From contig CP136575.1 in the NCBI GenBank assembly GCA_035196065.1, positions 2,706,769 through 2,770,768 of the forward strand: a stretch of DNA of 64,000 bases. Reading direction: 5' to 3'. Source of the stretch: Sphingobium sp. (GTDB lineage Bacteria; Pseudomonadota; Alphaproteobacteria; Sphingomonadales; Sphingomonadaceae). Positions 36,786 through 45,906 of the stretch are shown here, piece by piece (the first letter of the stretch is position 1; each line of letters begins with the position of its first letter). The notes under the pieces are model-generated. The model saw nothing but the letters and a program-made list of their open reading frames with translations, did not search any database and had not been told where the DNA came from. A program made the position numbers and the translations under genes.

Positions 36786-36987
36786 CGCCCCTTTGCTGAT
36801 TTTTCGTTCAATTCGCGGTTGAAAATTTTGAACTAAGCGTTTACTCCGAGCTCGAATCCGGGCCCCTCTGGCGCATGCGGCGGCATGCGTGATGTCGGAT
36901 TTCTCATCCGAAAGCGCAAACGCGGCGCAACCTCTGCCGGATTTTCCTCTGAAAAATCGGTGGATTGGAAATATTGGGGCCTGATTC
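36786..36987 (+). other. Structured leader region upstream of terC
   Basis: 202 bases without a gene. It contains two clean hairpins: CGCATGC-GGCG-GCATGCG around 36870-36890, and TCGGAT/ATCCGA with a 5-base loop around 36894-36911. TerC genes elsewhere are often under the yybP-ykoY manganese riboswitch, but the conserved GGGGAGUAG core of that class is not present here, so no known class is assigned. Confidence 0.4.
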
Positions 36988-37977
36988 ATGGACTTCCTTT
37001 TTGATTCGTTTCTTGGAACGCCGGTCTGGTTCTGGCTGGCATTCCTCGGCATCGTCGTCGTGCTGACGGCGTTTGACCTGGGCTTCCTGCACAAGGAAGA
37101 CAAGGAAATGGGTATTGCCGAAAGCCTGAAATTGTCGGCTTTCTACATCAGCATTGCCCTCGCCTTCGGCATCTGGGTCTGGCTCCAAAAGGGAGCAGAT
37201 CTGGGCATGAAATATTACACCGGCTTCTTCATCGAAAAGGCTCTGTCGATCGACAATGTCTTCGTGATCAGCCTGATCTTCACCTATTTCGCGATCCCTG
37301 CGAAATATCAGTATCGCGCGCTGCTGTGGGGCATCATCGCAGTCATTGTGCTTCGCGGCATCATGATCGCGCTGGGCGCAGCACTGGTAGAGCAATTCTA
37401 CTGGACGCTTTACATCTTCGCCGTTTTCCTTGTGGGCACGGGCATCAAGATGCTCGTCAAGGGCGAGCAGGAGATGGACGTCGCAAACAACCCCGTAGTG
37501 CGTTTCGCGAACAAGCATTTCCGTGTCACCAAAGAGCTGCACGGTCAGAAATTCCTTGTGAAGGTACAGGATGAAAAGACCGGCAAGATGGTCCGTGCGA
37601 TGACGCCGTTGCTGCTCGCGCTGATCGTTATCAACATCGCCGATCTAATCTTCGCAGTGGACAGCGTGCCGGCGATCTTCGCGATTACCACCGACACCTT
37701 CATCGTCTATACGTCGAACATCATGGCGATCCTCGGCCTGCGCGCGCTCTATTTCGCGCTCGCCGCGATGGTGCACCGGTTCCACTATCTGCAATTCGCG
37801 CTCGCGTTGGTACTAATCTTCATCGGCTCGAAAATCTTCATATCCGACTTCCTGATGGGCGGCGCCAAATTCCCGCCGGTGCTCAGCCTTGCTGTCACCT
37901 TTGGCCTGATCCTCGGCGGCATTCTCTATTCGCTCTGGAAGACCAAGGGCGAAAACACCACAACGCCGTCTCATTAA
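36988..37977 (+). CDS. TerC family integral membrane protein
   Basis: 329 aa with about eight to nine transmembrane segments. Conserved acidic membrane motifs include EKALSIDNVFVISLIF (about 84-99) and DLIFAVDSVPAIFAI (about 216-230). The TerC/Alx family is linked to metal (manganese) export and to tellurite resistance, and recently to metalation of exported proteins. A universal stress protein gene follows by 13 bases on the same strand. Confidence 0.9.
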   Translation: MDFLFDSFLGTPVWFWLAFLGIVVVLTAFDLGFLHKEDKEMGIAESLKLSAFYISIALAFGIWVWLQKGADLGMKYYTGFFIEKALSIDNVFVISLIFTYFAIPAKYQYRALLWGIIAVIVLRGIMIALGAALVEQFYWTLYIFAVFLVGTGIKMLVKGEQEMDVANNPVVRFANKHFRVTKELHGQKFLVKVQDEKTGKMVRAMTPLLLALIVINIADLIFAVDSVPAIFAITTDTFIVYTSNIMAILGLRALYFALAAMVHRFHYLQFALALVLIFIGSKIFISDFLMGGAKFPPVLSLAVTFGLILGGILYSLWKTKGENTTTPSH

Positions 37978-37990
37978 GGAGCAACCGATT

Positions 37991-38773
37991 ATGTCAATCA
38001 ATGCCATCTTTCTGTTCGCGCCATCCGAAACGGCGGATACCACCAAAGGACCGGCAGCTTTTGCGATCAGCCTCGCAAAGGCACATGATGCCCATCTGAC
38101 CATCTTTACGGTGGCATTGGATGTTACAACACCGGGACGGCAGAGCGATGCCGATTCAGTCGCAGCAGCACTGACCGCGGCAGCAATGGCGGCTTCGGTG
38201 CAGTTTACGTTGGTGACCGAGCATTCGCATGCCATCGGCATCCATGAGGTTGTAGCTGAACACGCCCGACTGCATGATATTAGTGTGATCGGCACCAATA
38301 GCGATGGCCTATTGAGCGAACGGACCCTTGCCGAACATGTGATGTTTGAAAGCGGTCGTCCGCTGATCGTTGTGCCGCAATCCTATGCCGTGCCTTATCA
38401 GCCCAGCACGATTGCTGCCGCATGGGACAACGGTGCACCTGCTGCCCGGGCATTGGGCGACGCGATCACGCTGTTCGCCCCCAAGACAATCGCATTACTC
38501 GCCATTGAAGGCGAAAAGCCGATGCCAACCGACATCGACCATGACCGTCTCGCGATGCTGACCTCCCGCCGCGGCACCGATGCCTCGTTCAAGGTCGCGC
38601 CTCTCGGCAATCGCAGCATCGGTGGTGCGTTACAGGCAGAAGCGGTCGCATCAGGCGCCGGCATGTTGGCAATGGGCGCATATGGCCATTCCCGCCTGCG
38701 CCGCTTTGTTCTTGGTAGCGCCACAGGCGACATATTGAAGAATTGCCAAATGCCGATCCTCCTCTCCCATTAA
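37991..38773 (+). CDS. Universal stress protein family protein
   Basis: 260 aa. The C-terminal half ends with the Usp signature GAYGHSRLRRFVLGSATGDIL, which binds nucleotide phosphate in ATP-binding members. The first half looks like a second, diverged Usp domain. Co-transcribed with terC and closed by a strong terminator. Its role in stress physiology is inferred from family. Confidence 0.88.
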   Translation: MSINAIFLFAPSETADTTKGPAAFAISLAKAHDAHLTIFTVALDVTTPGRQSDADSVAAALTAAAMAASVQFTLVTEHSHAIGIHEVVAEHARLHDISVIGTNSDGLLSERTLAEHVMFESGRPLIVVPQSYAVPYQPSTIAAAWDNGAPAARALGDAITLFAPKTIALLAIEGEKPMPTDIDHDRLAMLTSRRGTDASFKVAPLGNRSIGGALQAEAVASGAGMLAMGAYGHSRLRRFVLGSATGDILKNCQMPILLSH

Positions 38774-38815
38774 GCGATCGGCGATAAACCAAAACGTACC
38801 GCAGTACGCATCTTG

Positions 38816-38844
38816 CCCCGTTCCTTAGCCGGAACGGGGTTTTT
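38816..38844 (+). terminator. Intrinsic terminator after the terC-usp unit
   Basis: 9-bp perfect stem (38816-38824 with 38831-38839, CCCCGTTCC and complement), 6-base loop, then TTTTT. Confidence 0.9.
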
Positions 38845-38896
38845 CTTTGCACTCGCCAACAAATAAAGGCTTGTCTGTTGCTGGCCGCCTCCCCAA

Positions 38897-39481
38897 ATGG
38901 CGAGCATGATCATTGAAACCGAACTGACGCCCAACCCGGCGACCATCAAATTCCTTCCCGGCCGTTTCGTAATGGAAAGCGGCACGCGCGATTTTGCCGA
39001 TCCCGAAGAGGCAGAGGCGTCCCCGCTGGCTCAAGCCCTGTTCGGACTGGGCGATGTATCTGGCGTATTTTTCGGCAAGGATTTTGTCTCGGTTACTGCA
39101 GCCCCCGGTGTCAATTGGTCCGATCTGAAGCCCGATGTGCTCTCAGTGTTGCTGGATCATTTCTCGGCCGACATGCCGCTTTTCCATGCGCCGCGCGCGG
39201 GCTTTTCGGTCCCCGCAGCCGACACAGAATATCCGCTCGATGATCCCGCCGATGCCGAGATTGTCGACCAGATCAAGGAATTGATCGAAACCCGCGTACG
39301 TCCCGCTGTCGCCAATGATGGCGGCGATATTGTCTATCGCGGGTTCCAGCGCGGCGTTGTTTTCCTGCAGATGCAGGGTGCCTGCTCGGGCTGCCCGTCT
39401 TCATCCGCCACCTTGAAAAACGGCATCGAACAACTGCTTAAACATTATGTGCCCGAAGTGACTGAAGTCCGCGCGGCCTGA
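38897..39481 (+). CDS. NfuA-type Fe-S cluster scaffold (NifU C-terminal domain)
   Basis: 194 aa. An Nfu N-terminal domain (about 4-90, ETELTPNPATIKFLPG) is followed by a NifU-like domain with the cluster ligands in GACSGCP. Delivers Fe-S clusters to target proteins. ATG 38897; an alternative ATG lies three codons in. Confidence 0.92.
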   Translation: MASMIIETELTPNPATIKFLPGRFVMESGTRDFADPEEAEASPLAQALFGLGDVSGVFFGKDFVSVTAAPGVNWSDLKPDVLSVLLDHFSADMPLFHAPRAGFSVPAADTEYPLDDPADAEIVDQIKELIETRVRPAVANDGGDIVYRGFQRGVVFLQMQGACSGCPSSSATLKNGIEQLLKHYVPEVTEVRAA

Positions 39482-39504
39482 CACTCAGATAAAACGGGGG
39501 TAAT

Positions 39505-40101
39505 ATGCCAATCAATGCACCGCTCGACACTGCAGCGCTCGACCAGCTTTTTCGTAATGCGCGCAGCTATAACGGTTATCTCGACACGCCGGTTTCCAAT
39601 GCGCAGTTGGATGCCGTCTGGGAATTGATGAAATATGGCCCGACGTCGGCCAACTGCCTGCCCGCGCGGATCATCTGGTGCGTCAGCGAAGAGGCGAAGC
39701 AGAAGCTTGCTGCGCTCACCATGCCAGCCAATGGCGAAAAGATACTCTCTGCACCCGCCACAGCAATCATCGGCATGGATCTGGAATTTTATGAAAATCT
39801 GCCGGAGCTTTTCCCGCATACCGACGCGCGGAGCTGGTTTGTGGGCAATGATGCGTTGATCGAAAAGACCGCTTTCCGCAATAGCAGCCTGCAGGGCGGT
39901 TACTTCATCCTTGCCGCTCGCGCGCTTGGTTTGGATACTGGGCCGATGTCGGGTTTCGATAATGATGCAGTAGATGCGGCCTTTTTTGCCGGTTCGACAA
40001 TCAAGTCGAACTTCATTTCAACCGTCGGCTATGGCGATCCGGCAACGATTTTCGATCGCAGCCCGCGCCCCGCATTTGACCGCTTTAACAAGATCGTCTG
40101 A
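39505..40101 (+). CDS. RutE/HadB-type malonic semialdehyde reductase family
   Basis: 198 aa nitroreductase-fold flavoprotein. Motifs YNGYLDTPVS, MKYGPTSANCLPARI and DARSWFVGNDALIEKT place it in the RutE/HadB group (malonic semialdehyde reductase of pyrimidine use). No other rut genes are nearby, so the substrate here is uncertain. 23 bases after the nfu gene. Confidence 0.85.
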   Translation: MPINAPLDTAALDQLFRNARSYNGYLDTPVSNAQLDAVWELMKYGPTSANCLPARIIWCVSEEAKQKLAALTMPANGEKILSAPATAIIGMDLEFYENLPELFPHTDARSWFVGNDALIEKTAFRNSSLQGGYFILAARALGLDTGPMSGFDNDAVDAAFFAGSTIKSNFISTVGYGDPATIFDRSPRPAFDRFNKIV

Positions 40102-40119
40102 TCGGCTACCCGCCCCTGC

Positions 40120-40743
40120 GTGAAACGTCTGGTTATAGATACAGCGACGCAGGCCTGTTCGGTTGCGCTATTTGACGATGATGTCTGCGTGGCCGCCCAG
40201 CATGAGGTGATCGGCCGCGGCCATGCCGAACGGCTGGTGCCGATGATTGCCGGCCTGCCGGACAAGGGACGCGCGCAGTCGATTTGTGTAAATGTCGGTC
40301 CGGGCAGCTTTACCGGGATCAGGGTCGGCATTTCTGCCGCCCGCGCACTCGCACTGGCATGGCAGGCTGAATGCTTTGGCTATGGCTGCCTCGATCTCGT
40401 GGCGGCGATGGCCCGTTCCTCTCGCCCGGAAATTGGCGCGTTAGACGTTGTGATGATTGGCGGGCATGGCGAGTATTTCGTCGCATCATATGGTGCAGGG
40501 CAAAGCTATAATGCTGCCGTCGCATCACTGCCGATAGAGATTGCCGTTCAGCAATTGCGTGCCCCTGTCATTGCAGGGGATGCAGCCGCAGCCTTTGTCG
40601 AAGCACGCGGCTGGGGTGAAGCGTTACCGGTCTTTCCGGATGCGAAATATTGGCCGTTCATCGCCCAGGCCAGTGCGTTACCGCCAACACCGCGTTACGG
40701 CCGCGGGGCCGATGCCAAACTGCCCGGGGGGGGCGCGCCTTGA
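40120..40743 (+). CDS. tsaB: tRNA threonylcarbamoyladenosine biosynthesis protein TsaB
   Basis: 207 aa. ASKHA-fold protein with the N-terminal VIDTATQACSVAL and VGPGSFTGIRVG motifs. Partner of TsaD and TsaE in making t6A at tRNA position 37. GTG start. Its stop overlaps the TTG start of rimI, the usual tsaB-rimI pair. Confidence 0.92.
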   Translation: MKRLVIDTATQACSVALFDDDVCVAAQHEVIGRGHAERLVPMIAGLPDKGRAQSICVNVGPGSFTGIRVGISAARALALAWQAECFGYGCLDLVAAMARSSRPEIGALDVVMIGGHGEYFVASYGAGQSYNAAVASLPIEIAVQQLRAPVIAGDAAAAFVEARGWGEALPVFPDAKYWPFIAQASALPPTPRYGRGADAKLPGGGAP

Positions 40744-41195
40744 TCGACGTGATAAAGGGCGATGGCCGCGACGTAGCCACGATTATGCCGGTGATGTCTG
40801 CGGCGTTTGATGCCAGTTATGGGGAAGCGTGGACAGCCGCCCAGTGCCTATCCCTGCTGACGATGCCGGGCAGTTCTCTTTATCTTGCACGAATTGATAA
40901 TGATCTGGCGGGGTTTGCGCTGACGCGCTGGGTCGCAGATGAAGAAGAATTGTTGCTGATCGCCGTTCATCCCGACTGGCAATGCAACGGTATTGCTTCT
41001 GCACTGATCGAAAATATCAAGGCGACTGCGCGCAATGCAGGACGGCGTACAATCTTCCTTGAAGTTCGGGCAAACAACTCTGCCTTTCACTTTTACTGCC
41101 GAAATGGTTTTGAGCAGATTGGTGTGCGAACCGGCTATTATCTCGGCGCCAATGGAGCCCGATACGATGCCATTTCTATGAAATTTCAAATTTGA
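40740..41195 (+). CDS. rimI: Ribosomal-protein-alanine N-acetyltransferase RimI-like
   Basis: 151 aa GNAT acetyltransferase: acetyl-CoA loop HPDWQCNGIASALIENI and the C-terminal NNSAFHFYCRNGFEQIG. RimI acetylates ribosomal protein S18. The start is TTG at 40740, overlapping the tsaB stop as TTGA and preceded by a G8 run acting as ribosome site; an ORF extension upstream is a tsaB shadow. Confidence 0.88.
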   Translation: MIDVIKGDGRDVATIMPVMSAAFDASYGEAWTAAQCLSLLTMPGSSLYLARIDNDLAGFALTRWVADEEELLLIAVHPDWQCNGIASALIENIKATARNAGRRTIFLEVRANNSAFHFYCRNGFEQIGVRTGYYLGANGARYDAISMKFQI

Positions 41196-41198
41196 AAT
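41183..41198. promoter_or_regulatory. 16-bp AT-rich palindrome at the rimI stop, before mucR
   Basis: ATTTCAAATTTGAAAT is perfectly self-complementary and covers the rimI stop codon. The next 125 bases up to mucR are unusually AT-rich. MucR/Ros proteins bind AT-rich sites and commonly repress their own gene, so this stretch is a plausible autoregulatory region. Confidence 0.35.
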
Positions 41199-41322
41199 GA
41201 CTTGTTTGATTTCTTTTAAGGAAATTTAGTAGAGGTATAGACAATTTCTACATTGAAGTTTTTAGCAAAATACGCTTTACTCGGTCTGCTGTATAAAAAC
41301 AAACGGGTATGGGAGTATTACA

Positions 41323-41757
41323 ATGACCGATGCAATCGACGGCAATAATGAGATGCTGATCACCTTGACGGCTGATATTGTTGCCGCGCATGTCAGCAAT
41401 AATAGTGTGTCAGTTGGCGATTTACCGGCACTTATCGCAAATGTACATGGTGCGCTTGCCGGGCTTGGTGAGCCGGCTGCCATAGCAGCAACGCCGCTGG
41501 AACCGGCAGTTCCTGTCAGGAGTTCGGTCAAGCGCGATTACATTGTCTGCCTTGAAGATGGCAAGAAATTGAAAATGCTGAAGCGTCACCTGATGACGCA
41601 TTATGGCATGACACCTGATGACTATCGCGCGAAATGGGGCCTTGCTGCCGATTATCCGATGGTCGCGCCGGCTTATGCTGAGCAGCGCCGCGATCTGGCA
41701 AAGGCCATCGGTCTGGGCCGGGCACCGGGATCGGGCCGGAAAAAGAAAGTCAAATAA
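41323..41757 (+). CDS. MucR/Ros family transcriptional regulator
   Basis: 144 aa. N-terminal oligomerisation region (about 8-55) and a C-terminal Ros-type finger with CLEDGKKLKMLKRHLMTHYG and MTPDDYRAKWGL, plus a basic tail RKKKVK. The second zinc-binding Cys of classical Ros is Asp here (C-x2-D), as in the zinc-independent members. MucR acts as a nucleoid-associated repressor of surface polysaccharide, motility and cell-cycle genes in related bacteria. Good terminator downstream. Confidence 0.9.
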   Translation: MTDAIDGNNEMLITLTADIVAAHVSNNSVSVGDLPALIANVHGALAGLGEPAAIAATPLEPAVPVRSSVKRDYIVCLEDGKKLKMLKRHLMTHYGMTPDDYRAKWGLAADYPMVAPAYAEQRRDLAKAIGLGRAPGSGRKKKVK

Positions 41758-41779
41758 GCTTCGGCGCATCGAACGAAAC

Positions 41780-41813
41780 ATGGCCGGCCCCTCGGGTCCG
41801 GCCATTTTCTTTT
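41780..41813 (+). terminator. Intrinsic terminator after mucR
   Basis: 8-bp perfect stem (ATGGCCGG at 41780-41787 with CCGGCCAT at 41798-41805), followed by TTTCTTTT. Confidence 0.9.
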
Positions 41814-41828
41814 GGCCAATTGCTTTAA

Positions 41829-41856
41829 TTGACGAATCCGCAGGCGACACTAAATA
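41829..41856 (+). promoter_or_regulatory. Sigma70-type promoter of fur
   Basis: TTGACG (41829-41834), a 16-base spacer and TAAATA (41851-41856). The expected start of transcription falls at or within a base or two of the fur ATG (41864), so the message may be leaderless. Confidence 0.55.
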
Positions 41857-41863
41857 CCGGCAT

Positions 41864-42286
41864 ATGGAAACTCGGATCGATCTAGAGGCACTTTGCCAAG
41901 AACGCGGCCTTCGCATCACCGACCAGCGTCGGGTCATCGCGCGCGTCATATCGGATGCCGACGATCACCCGGACGTCGAAGAACTGTATCGCCGTGCATC
42001 CGCGATCGACCCGAAGATTAGCATCGCGACGGTTTACCGTACCGTTCGCCTGTTCGAAGAGGCTGGCATCCTTGATCGCCATGATTTTGGCGATGGCCGC
42101 GCCCGCTATGAGGCATCGCCAGAAGCGCATCATGATCATCTGATCGATGTCGAAACCGGCAAGGTAATCGAATTTGTCGATCCGGAGCTTGAGGCGTTGC
42201 AAAAGCAAATTGCCGAAAAACTCGGCTATCGCCTCGTTGATCACCGCATGGAACTTTATGGCGTTGCAATCAGCCGCGACGATTGA
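41864..42286 (+). CDS. fur: Fur family ferric uptake regulator
   Basis: 140 aa. Winged helix DNA-binding domain (about 1-80, with ITDQRRVIARVI and ISIATVYRTVRLFEEAGI) and a dimerisation domain with the metal-binding cluster EAHHDHLIDVETGKVIEF. It lacks the C-terminal CxxC of many Fur proteins, as is common in alphaproteobacteria. Represses iron uptake genes (or acts as an Irr/Mur-type variant). The start ATG 41864 was chosen by homology and by the promoter just before it. Confidence 0.9.
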   Translation: METRIDLEALCQERGLRITDQRRVIARVISDADDHPDVEELYRRASAIDPKISIATVYRTVRLFEEAGILDRHDFGDGRARYEASPEAHHDHLIDVETGKVIEFVDPELEALQKQIAEKLGYRLVDHRMELYGVAISRDD

Positions 42287-43058
42287 GCGACGCAACCCGC
42301 TGGCCTTCATTTTCGGCCAATTGATGCTGCTGTCGCGGCTAATGCTGATGATCGCATCGCTGATTGTCGGACTTTTGCTGCACAATATCTGGCGACTATT
42401 ACGCCAGCCATCGCCCTGGCCGCGTCTTTTCCTGCTGTCGATCAGTTGGACAGCCGGCATTGCGACGGCAACGCGCGGGCGACGCTTGCGCAGCAACGTG
42501 TTCTACGCTGCCAATCATCATAGCTGGCTCGACATTCCGGTCATGTCGGGCGTCACGGGCTGCACCTTCGTCGCTAATGACGGCATCGAAAAATGGCCGC
42601 TGATCGGATGGCTGTGCAAGATCAACAACACGATATTTGTCAGCCGCGAAAACCGGTTGAGCGTCGGCGGACAGGTCGATGAACTGCGCGAAGCCATGGG
42701 CGGCGCCCAGCCAGTGACAATTTTCCCGGAAGGTACGACGCATGACGGCTCAGGCCTGTTGCCGTTCAAGCCATCGCTGTTCGCCGCGCTGGTGCCCCCG
42801 CCGACGGCGATGCTTGTGCAGCCGGTATTCCTGACCTACGGCCCACACACTCGGCGCATGTCCTGGGTGGGCGAGGAAGGCATTATCGACAATTTTCTGC
42901 GGGTGATGTCTTACATAATGCCGGTCACGGCAACGCTGCATTTCCTCGAACCATTCGACCCCGCCCATTATGCCGACCGCAAGGCGATCGCGGCGGAGGT
43001 GCGCCATCGCATTTCCGAAGCAATGCAGGCTGGCGACCATTACCGGCGCGAGATATAG
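42258..43058 (+). CDS. plsC: 1-acyl-sn-glycerol-3-phosphate acyltransferase
   Basis: 266 aa. PlsC acyltransferase with an N-terminal hydrophobic span (about 20-42), motif I NHHSWLD (the His-x4-Asp catalytic pair) and motif III FPEGTT. Makes phosphatidic acid at the inner membrane. The ATG at 42258 lies inside fur (29-base overlap); no better start exists close to the conserved part. Confidence 0.88.
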   Translation: MALQSAATIERRNPLAFIFGQLMLLSRLMLMIASLIVGLLLHNIWRLLRQPSPWPRLFLLSISWTAGIATATRGRRLRSNVFYAANHHSWLDIPVMSGVTGCTFVANDGIEKWPLIGWLCKINNTIFVSRENRLSVGGQVDELREAMGGAQPVTIFPEGTTHDGSGLLPFKPSLFAALVPPPTAMLVQPVFLTYGPHTRRMSWVGEEGIIDNFLRVMSYIMPVTATLHFLEPFDPAHYADRKAIAAEVRHRISEAMQAGDHYRREI

Positions 43059-43067
43059 CGCCCGTCT

Positions 43068-44387
43068 ATGAGCAACGAGTCGCCCAAGACCTTCACCATC
43101 AAAAATTACGGTTGCCAGATGAACGTCTATGACGGCGATCGGATGGCTGAACTTTTATCGGCGCAAGGCATGTCGGCCGCCGCCGACAAAGCCAATGCAG
43201 ATCTGGTAGTGCTGAACACCTGCCATATCCGTGAAAAGGCGGCCGAAAAGGTGTATTCCGAAATCGGGCGCCTGCGCCGGCGCGATGGTTCGTCGCCAAT
43301 GATCGCGGTGGCCGGTTGTGTTGCCCAGGCCGAGGGTTCGGAAATCAGCCGCCGTGCACGCGAGGTCGACATTGTTGTCGGACCGCAAGCCTATCACAAG
43401 CTACCAGAAATGGTCGCGTCGGTTGCGCGCGGCGAGAATGTGGTCGATCTTGACCTGCCCGGCCTCGACAAGTTCGATGTCCTGCCGAAACGCCGTAAAA
43501 CGGGTGCGGCCACGTTTTTGACAGTGCAGGAAGGTTGCGACAAATTCTGCACCTATTGCGTCGTGCCTTACACACGCGGCGCCGAAATCAGTCGCGGCTT
43601 TGCCGAACTGATCGATGAAGCCAAGGCGCTGGTCGATGCAGGCGCAAAGGAAATCACTTTGCTGGGGCAAAATGTGAATGCCTGGCGCGATGGCGAACAG
43701 GATCTCGGAACACTCATCCGCGCGCTTGACCAGATCGATGGGCTTGCCCGTATCCGTTACACCACCAGCCACCCTAACGACATGACGGACGGCCTGATCG
43801 CGGCGCATGCCGAGGTCGAGAAACTGATGCCCTATCTGCATTTGCCGGTGCAGGCGGGAAATGATCGCATATTGAAGGCGATGAATCGCAGCCACAGCCG
43901 CGACAGCTATTTGCGCATCCTCGACAAGGTGCGCGCCGTACGTCCGGATATCGCCTTGTCAGGTGACTTCATCGTTGGGTTCCCGGGTGAAACCGATGCC
44001 GAATTTGAAGACACTTTGAGCATCGTTCGCGAGGCGCGCTATGCCCATGCCTTCAGCTTCAAATATAGTCCGCGCCCCGGTACGCCTGCGGCAACAATGG
44101 ACGAACAGGTCGCACCCGAAGTCGCAGATGAACGGCTGCAACGGCTGCAGGCGCTTATCAATGAGCAGCAAACCGCATTCAACAGGGATACTGTCGGCAA
44201 GCGGACCAGCGTGCTGTTGGAAAAACCGGGCAAACTCGACGGTCAATTGATCGGCCGATCGCCTTGGCTACAATCTGTGCATATCTTGGCGCAAGGGCTT
44301 TCCATCGGTGATATTGTCGAGGTAGACATAGTTGACGCGGGGCCCCTGAGTCTGAAAGGCGAAATTACCATGCGAGCAGCAGCCTGA
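43068..44387 (+). CDS. miaB: tRNA methylthiotransferase MiaB
   Basis: 439 aa. UPF0004 domain (about 10-125, with [10 protein letters not shown]), the radical SAM cluster Cys triad in CDKFCTYCV, and a C-terminal TRAM domain (about 375-437). Adds the methylthio group at A37 of tRNAs after MiaA. 9 bases after plsC; phoH starts at the next base after its stop. Confidence 0.95.
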   Translation: MSNESPKTFTIKNYGCQMNVYDGDRMAELLSAQGMSAAADKANADLVVLNTCHIREKAAEKVYSEIGRLRRRDGSSPMIAVAGCVAQAEGSEISRRAREVDIVVGPQAYHKLPEMVASVARGENVVDLDLPGLDKFDVLPKRRKTGAATFLTVQEGCDKFCTYCVVPYTRGAEISRGFAELIDEAKALVDAGAKEITLLGQNVNAWRDGEQDLGTLIRALDQIDGLARIRYTTSHPNDMTDGLIAAHAEVEKLMPYLHLPVQAGNDRILKAMNRSHSRDSYLRILDKVRAVRPDIALSGDFIVGFPGETDAEFEDTLSIVREARYAHAFSFKYSPRPGTPAATMDEQVAPEVADERLQRLQALINEQQTAFNRDTVGKRTSVLLEKPGKLDGQLIGRSPWLQSVHILAQGLSIGDIVEVDIVDAGPLSLKGEITMRAAA

Positions 44388-45380
44388 ATGGCGAAAAAGG
44401 CACAGGCCCAACCCGGCGACATGTCGCGGCTGGAAATCACATTTGACCGGCCGCATCTGATCAACACGATCTTCGGCGAATTTGACCGCAATCTGGTCGC
44501 CATAGAAAACCGGTTGGGCGTCTATATCTCGGCGCGTGGCAACCGTGTTCAGATCGAAGGCGAAGCCAGCGCAATCGCAAGGGCGCGCGATGTGCTGAAC
44601 GACATTTACACCCGCGTTGCCCGAAGCGAGGAAATTGACCCTGAAGCTGTGCAAGCGATTATCTCGATGAGTGCAGAACCCACGCTCGACGGCATTGTCC
44701 GCAAGGATGACAATAGCGCGCCGATCATGATCCGGACGCGCAAGAAAACGCTCGTCCCGCGCTCGGCAACGCAAATCCCCTATATGGAGGCGCTGGCCCG
44801 CGACGAGATCATCTTCGCGCTTGGCCCTGCAGGAACCGGTAAAACCTATCTGGCCGTCGCCCAGGCCGTCGCCATGCTGATCACCGGCGCGGTCGACCGG
44901 TTGATCCTGTCACGCCCCGCCGTGGAAGCCGGTGAGCGACTGGGTTTCCTTCCCGGCGATATGAAGGAAAAAGTCGATCCCTATCTGCGCCCGATTTACG
45001 ACGCGCTTTATGATTGTCTGCCTGCCGAGCAGGTGGAACGGCGGATCGCCAGCGGCGAGATTGAGATTGCTCCGCTGGCCTTCATGCGCGGTCGCACGCT
45101 GGCCAATGCATTCATCATTCTGGACGAGGCGCAGAATACCACGCCTGCACAGATGAAAATGTTCCTCACCCGTTTTGGCATGGAAAGCCGGATGGTGATC
45201 TGCGGCGATCCCAAACAGGTCGATCTACCCGGGGGGGCAACCTTTTCCGGCTTGAACGACGCGGTCCAGCGGCTTGAAGGCGTCGACGGCATTTCGACGA
45301 TCCGTTTCAATTCCGCCGATGTCGTTCGCCACCCGCTAGTTGGCCGTATCGTTGATGCCTATGAGGGCACGGATGGTTGA
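44388..45380 (+). CDS. PhoH family ATPase
   Basis: 330 aa. N-terminal KH-like part (about 15-80) and a PhoH ATPase core with GPAGTGKTYLAVA (Walker A) and FIILDEAQNTTPAQMKMFLTR (Walker B). PhoH proteins are linked to RNA metabolism, often beside ybeY as here. Its stop overlaps the ybeY start by 8 bases. Confidence 0.92.
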   Translation: MAKKAQAQPGDMSRLEITFDRPHLINTIFGEFDRNLVAIENRLGVYISARGNRVQIEGEASAIARARDVLNDIYTRVARSEEIDPEAVQAIISMSAEPTLDGIVRKDDNSAPIMIRTRKKTLVPRSATQIPYMEALARDEIIFALGPAGTGKTYLAVAQAVAMLITGAVDRLILSRPAVEAGERLGFLPGDMKEKVDPYLRPIYDALYDCLPAEQVERRIASGEIEIAPLAFMRGRTLANAFIILDEAQNTTPAQMKMFLTRFGMESRMVICGDPKQVDLPGGATFSGLNDAVQRLEGVDGISTIRFNSADVVRHPLVGRIVDAYEGTDG

Positions 45381-45876
45381 GGTCGAACTCGACCATAGCG
45401 ACGAATGGGGTGATGGAACGGATTGGCAGGCAATTGCCGATGCCGCAGTCGCTGCGGCCTTCGCCTTTTCCTCGCATGGCAACTTGGCGAACGCAGCATT
45501 TTCCCTTTCGCTGAGCATCAACCTTTCGGTTGATGAAGAAGTGCACACATTGAACAGCCAGTGGCGTGGAAAGGACAAGCCGACAAACGTCCTCAGCTTC
45601 CCAATGCTGGATGCCGACGAAATGGCCGCCCTTGCCTTTACCGACGATGGAGAGGTGCTTTTGGGCGACATGATCCTTGCGCATGGCGTATGCGTGCGCG
45701 AGGCAGCGGAAAAAGGCATCTTCTTGGCAGATCATGTAACGCACCTGATTGTTCATGGCACGCTGCACCTGCTTGGCTATGACCATATCGATGATGCTGA
45801 GGCCGATCATATGGAAGCGATTGAGATAAAAGCGCTTGCGTCGCTTGGCCTTGCCAATCCATATAGCACGGATTGA
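45373..45876 (+). CDS. ybeY: Endoribonuclease YbeY (rRNA maturation factor)
   Basis: 167 aa. The zinc-binding motif HGTLHLLGYDH near the C-terminus is diagnostic. Processes 16S rRNA 3' ends and takes part in ribosome quality control. ATG 45373 has GAGGG five bases upstream and overlaps the phoH end; earlier in-frame starts lie inside phoH. Confidence 0.93.
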   Translation: MVEVELDHSDEWGDGTDWQAIADAAVAAAFAFSSHGNLANAAFSLSLSINLSVDEEVHTLNSQWRGKDKPTNVLSFPMLDADEMAALAFTDDGEVLLGDMILAHGVCVREAAEKGIFLADHVTHLIVHGTLHLLGYDHIDDAEADHMEAIEIKALASLGLANPYSTD

Positions 45877-45906
45877 AAACAATCTGGAGGCGGCAAAGCC
45901 AATCTG

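Noticed and set aside
36786-36987. yybP-ykoY manganese riboswitch before terC
   Set aside because: The conserved GGGGAGUAG element and matching distal core were looked for and not found.
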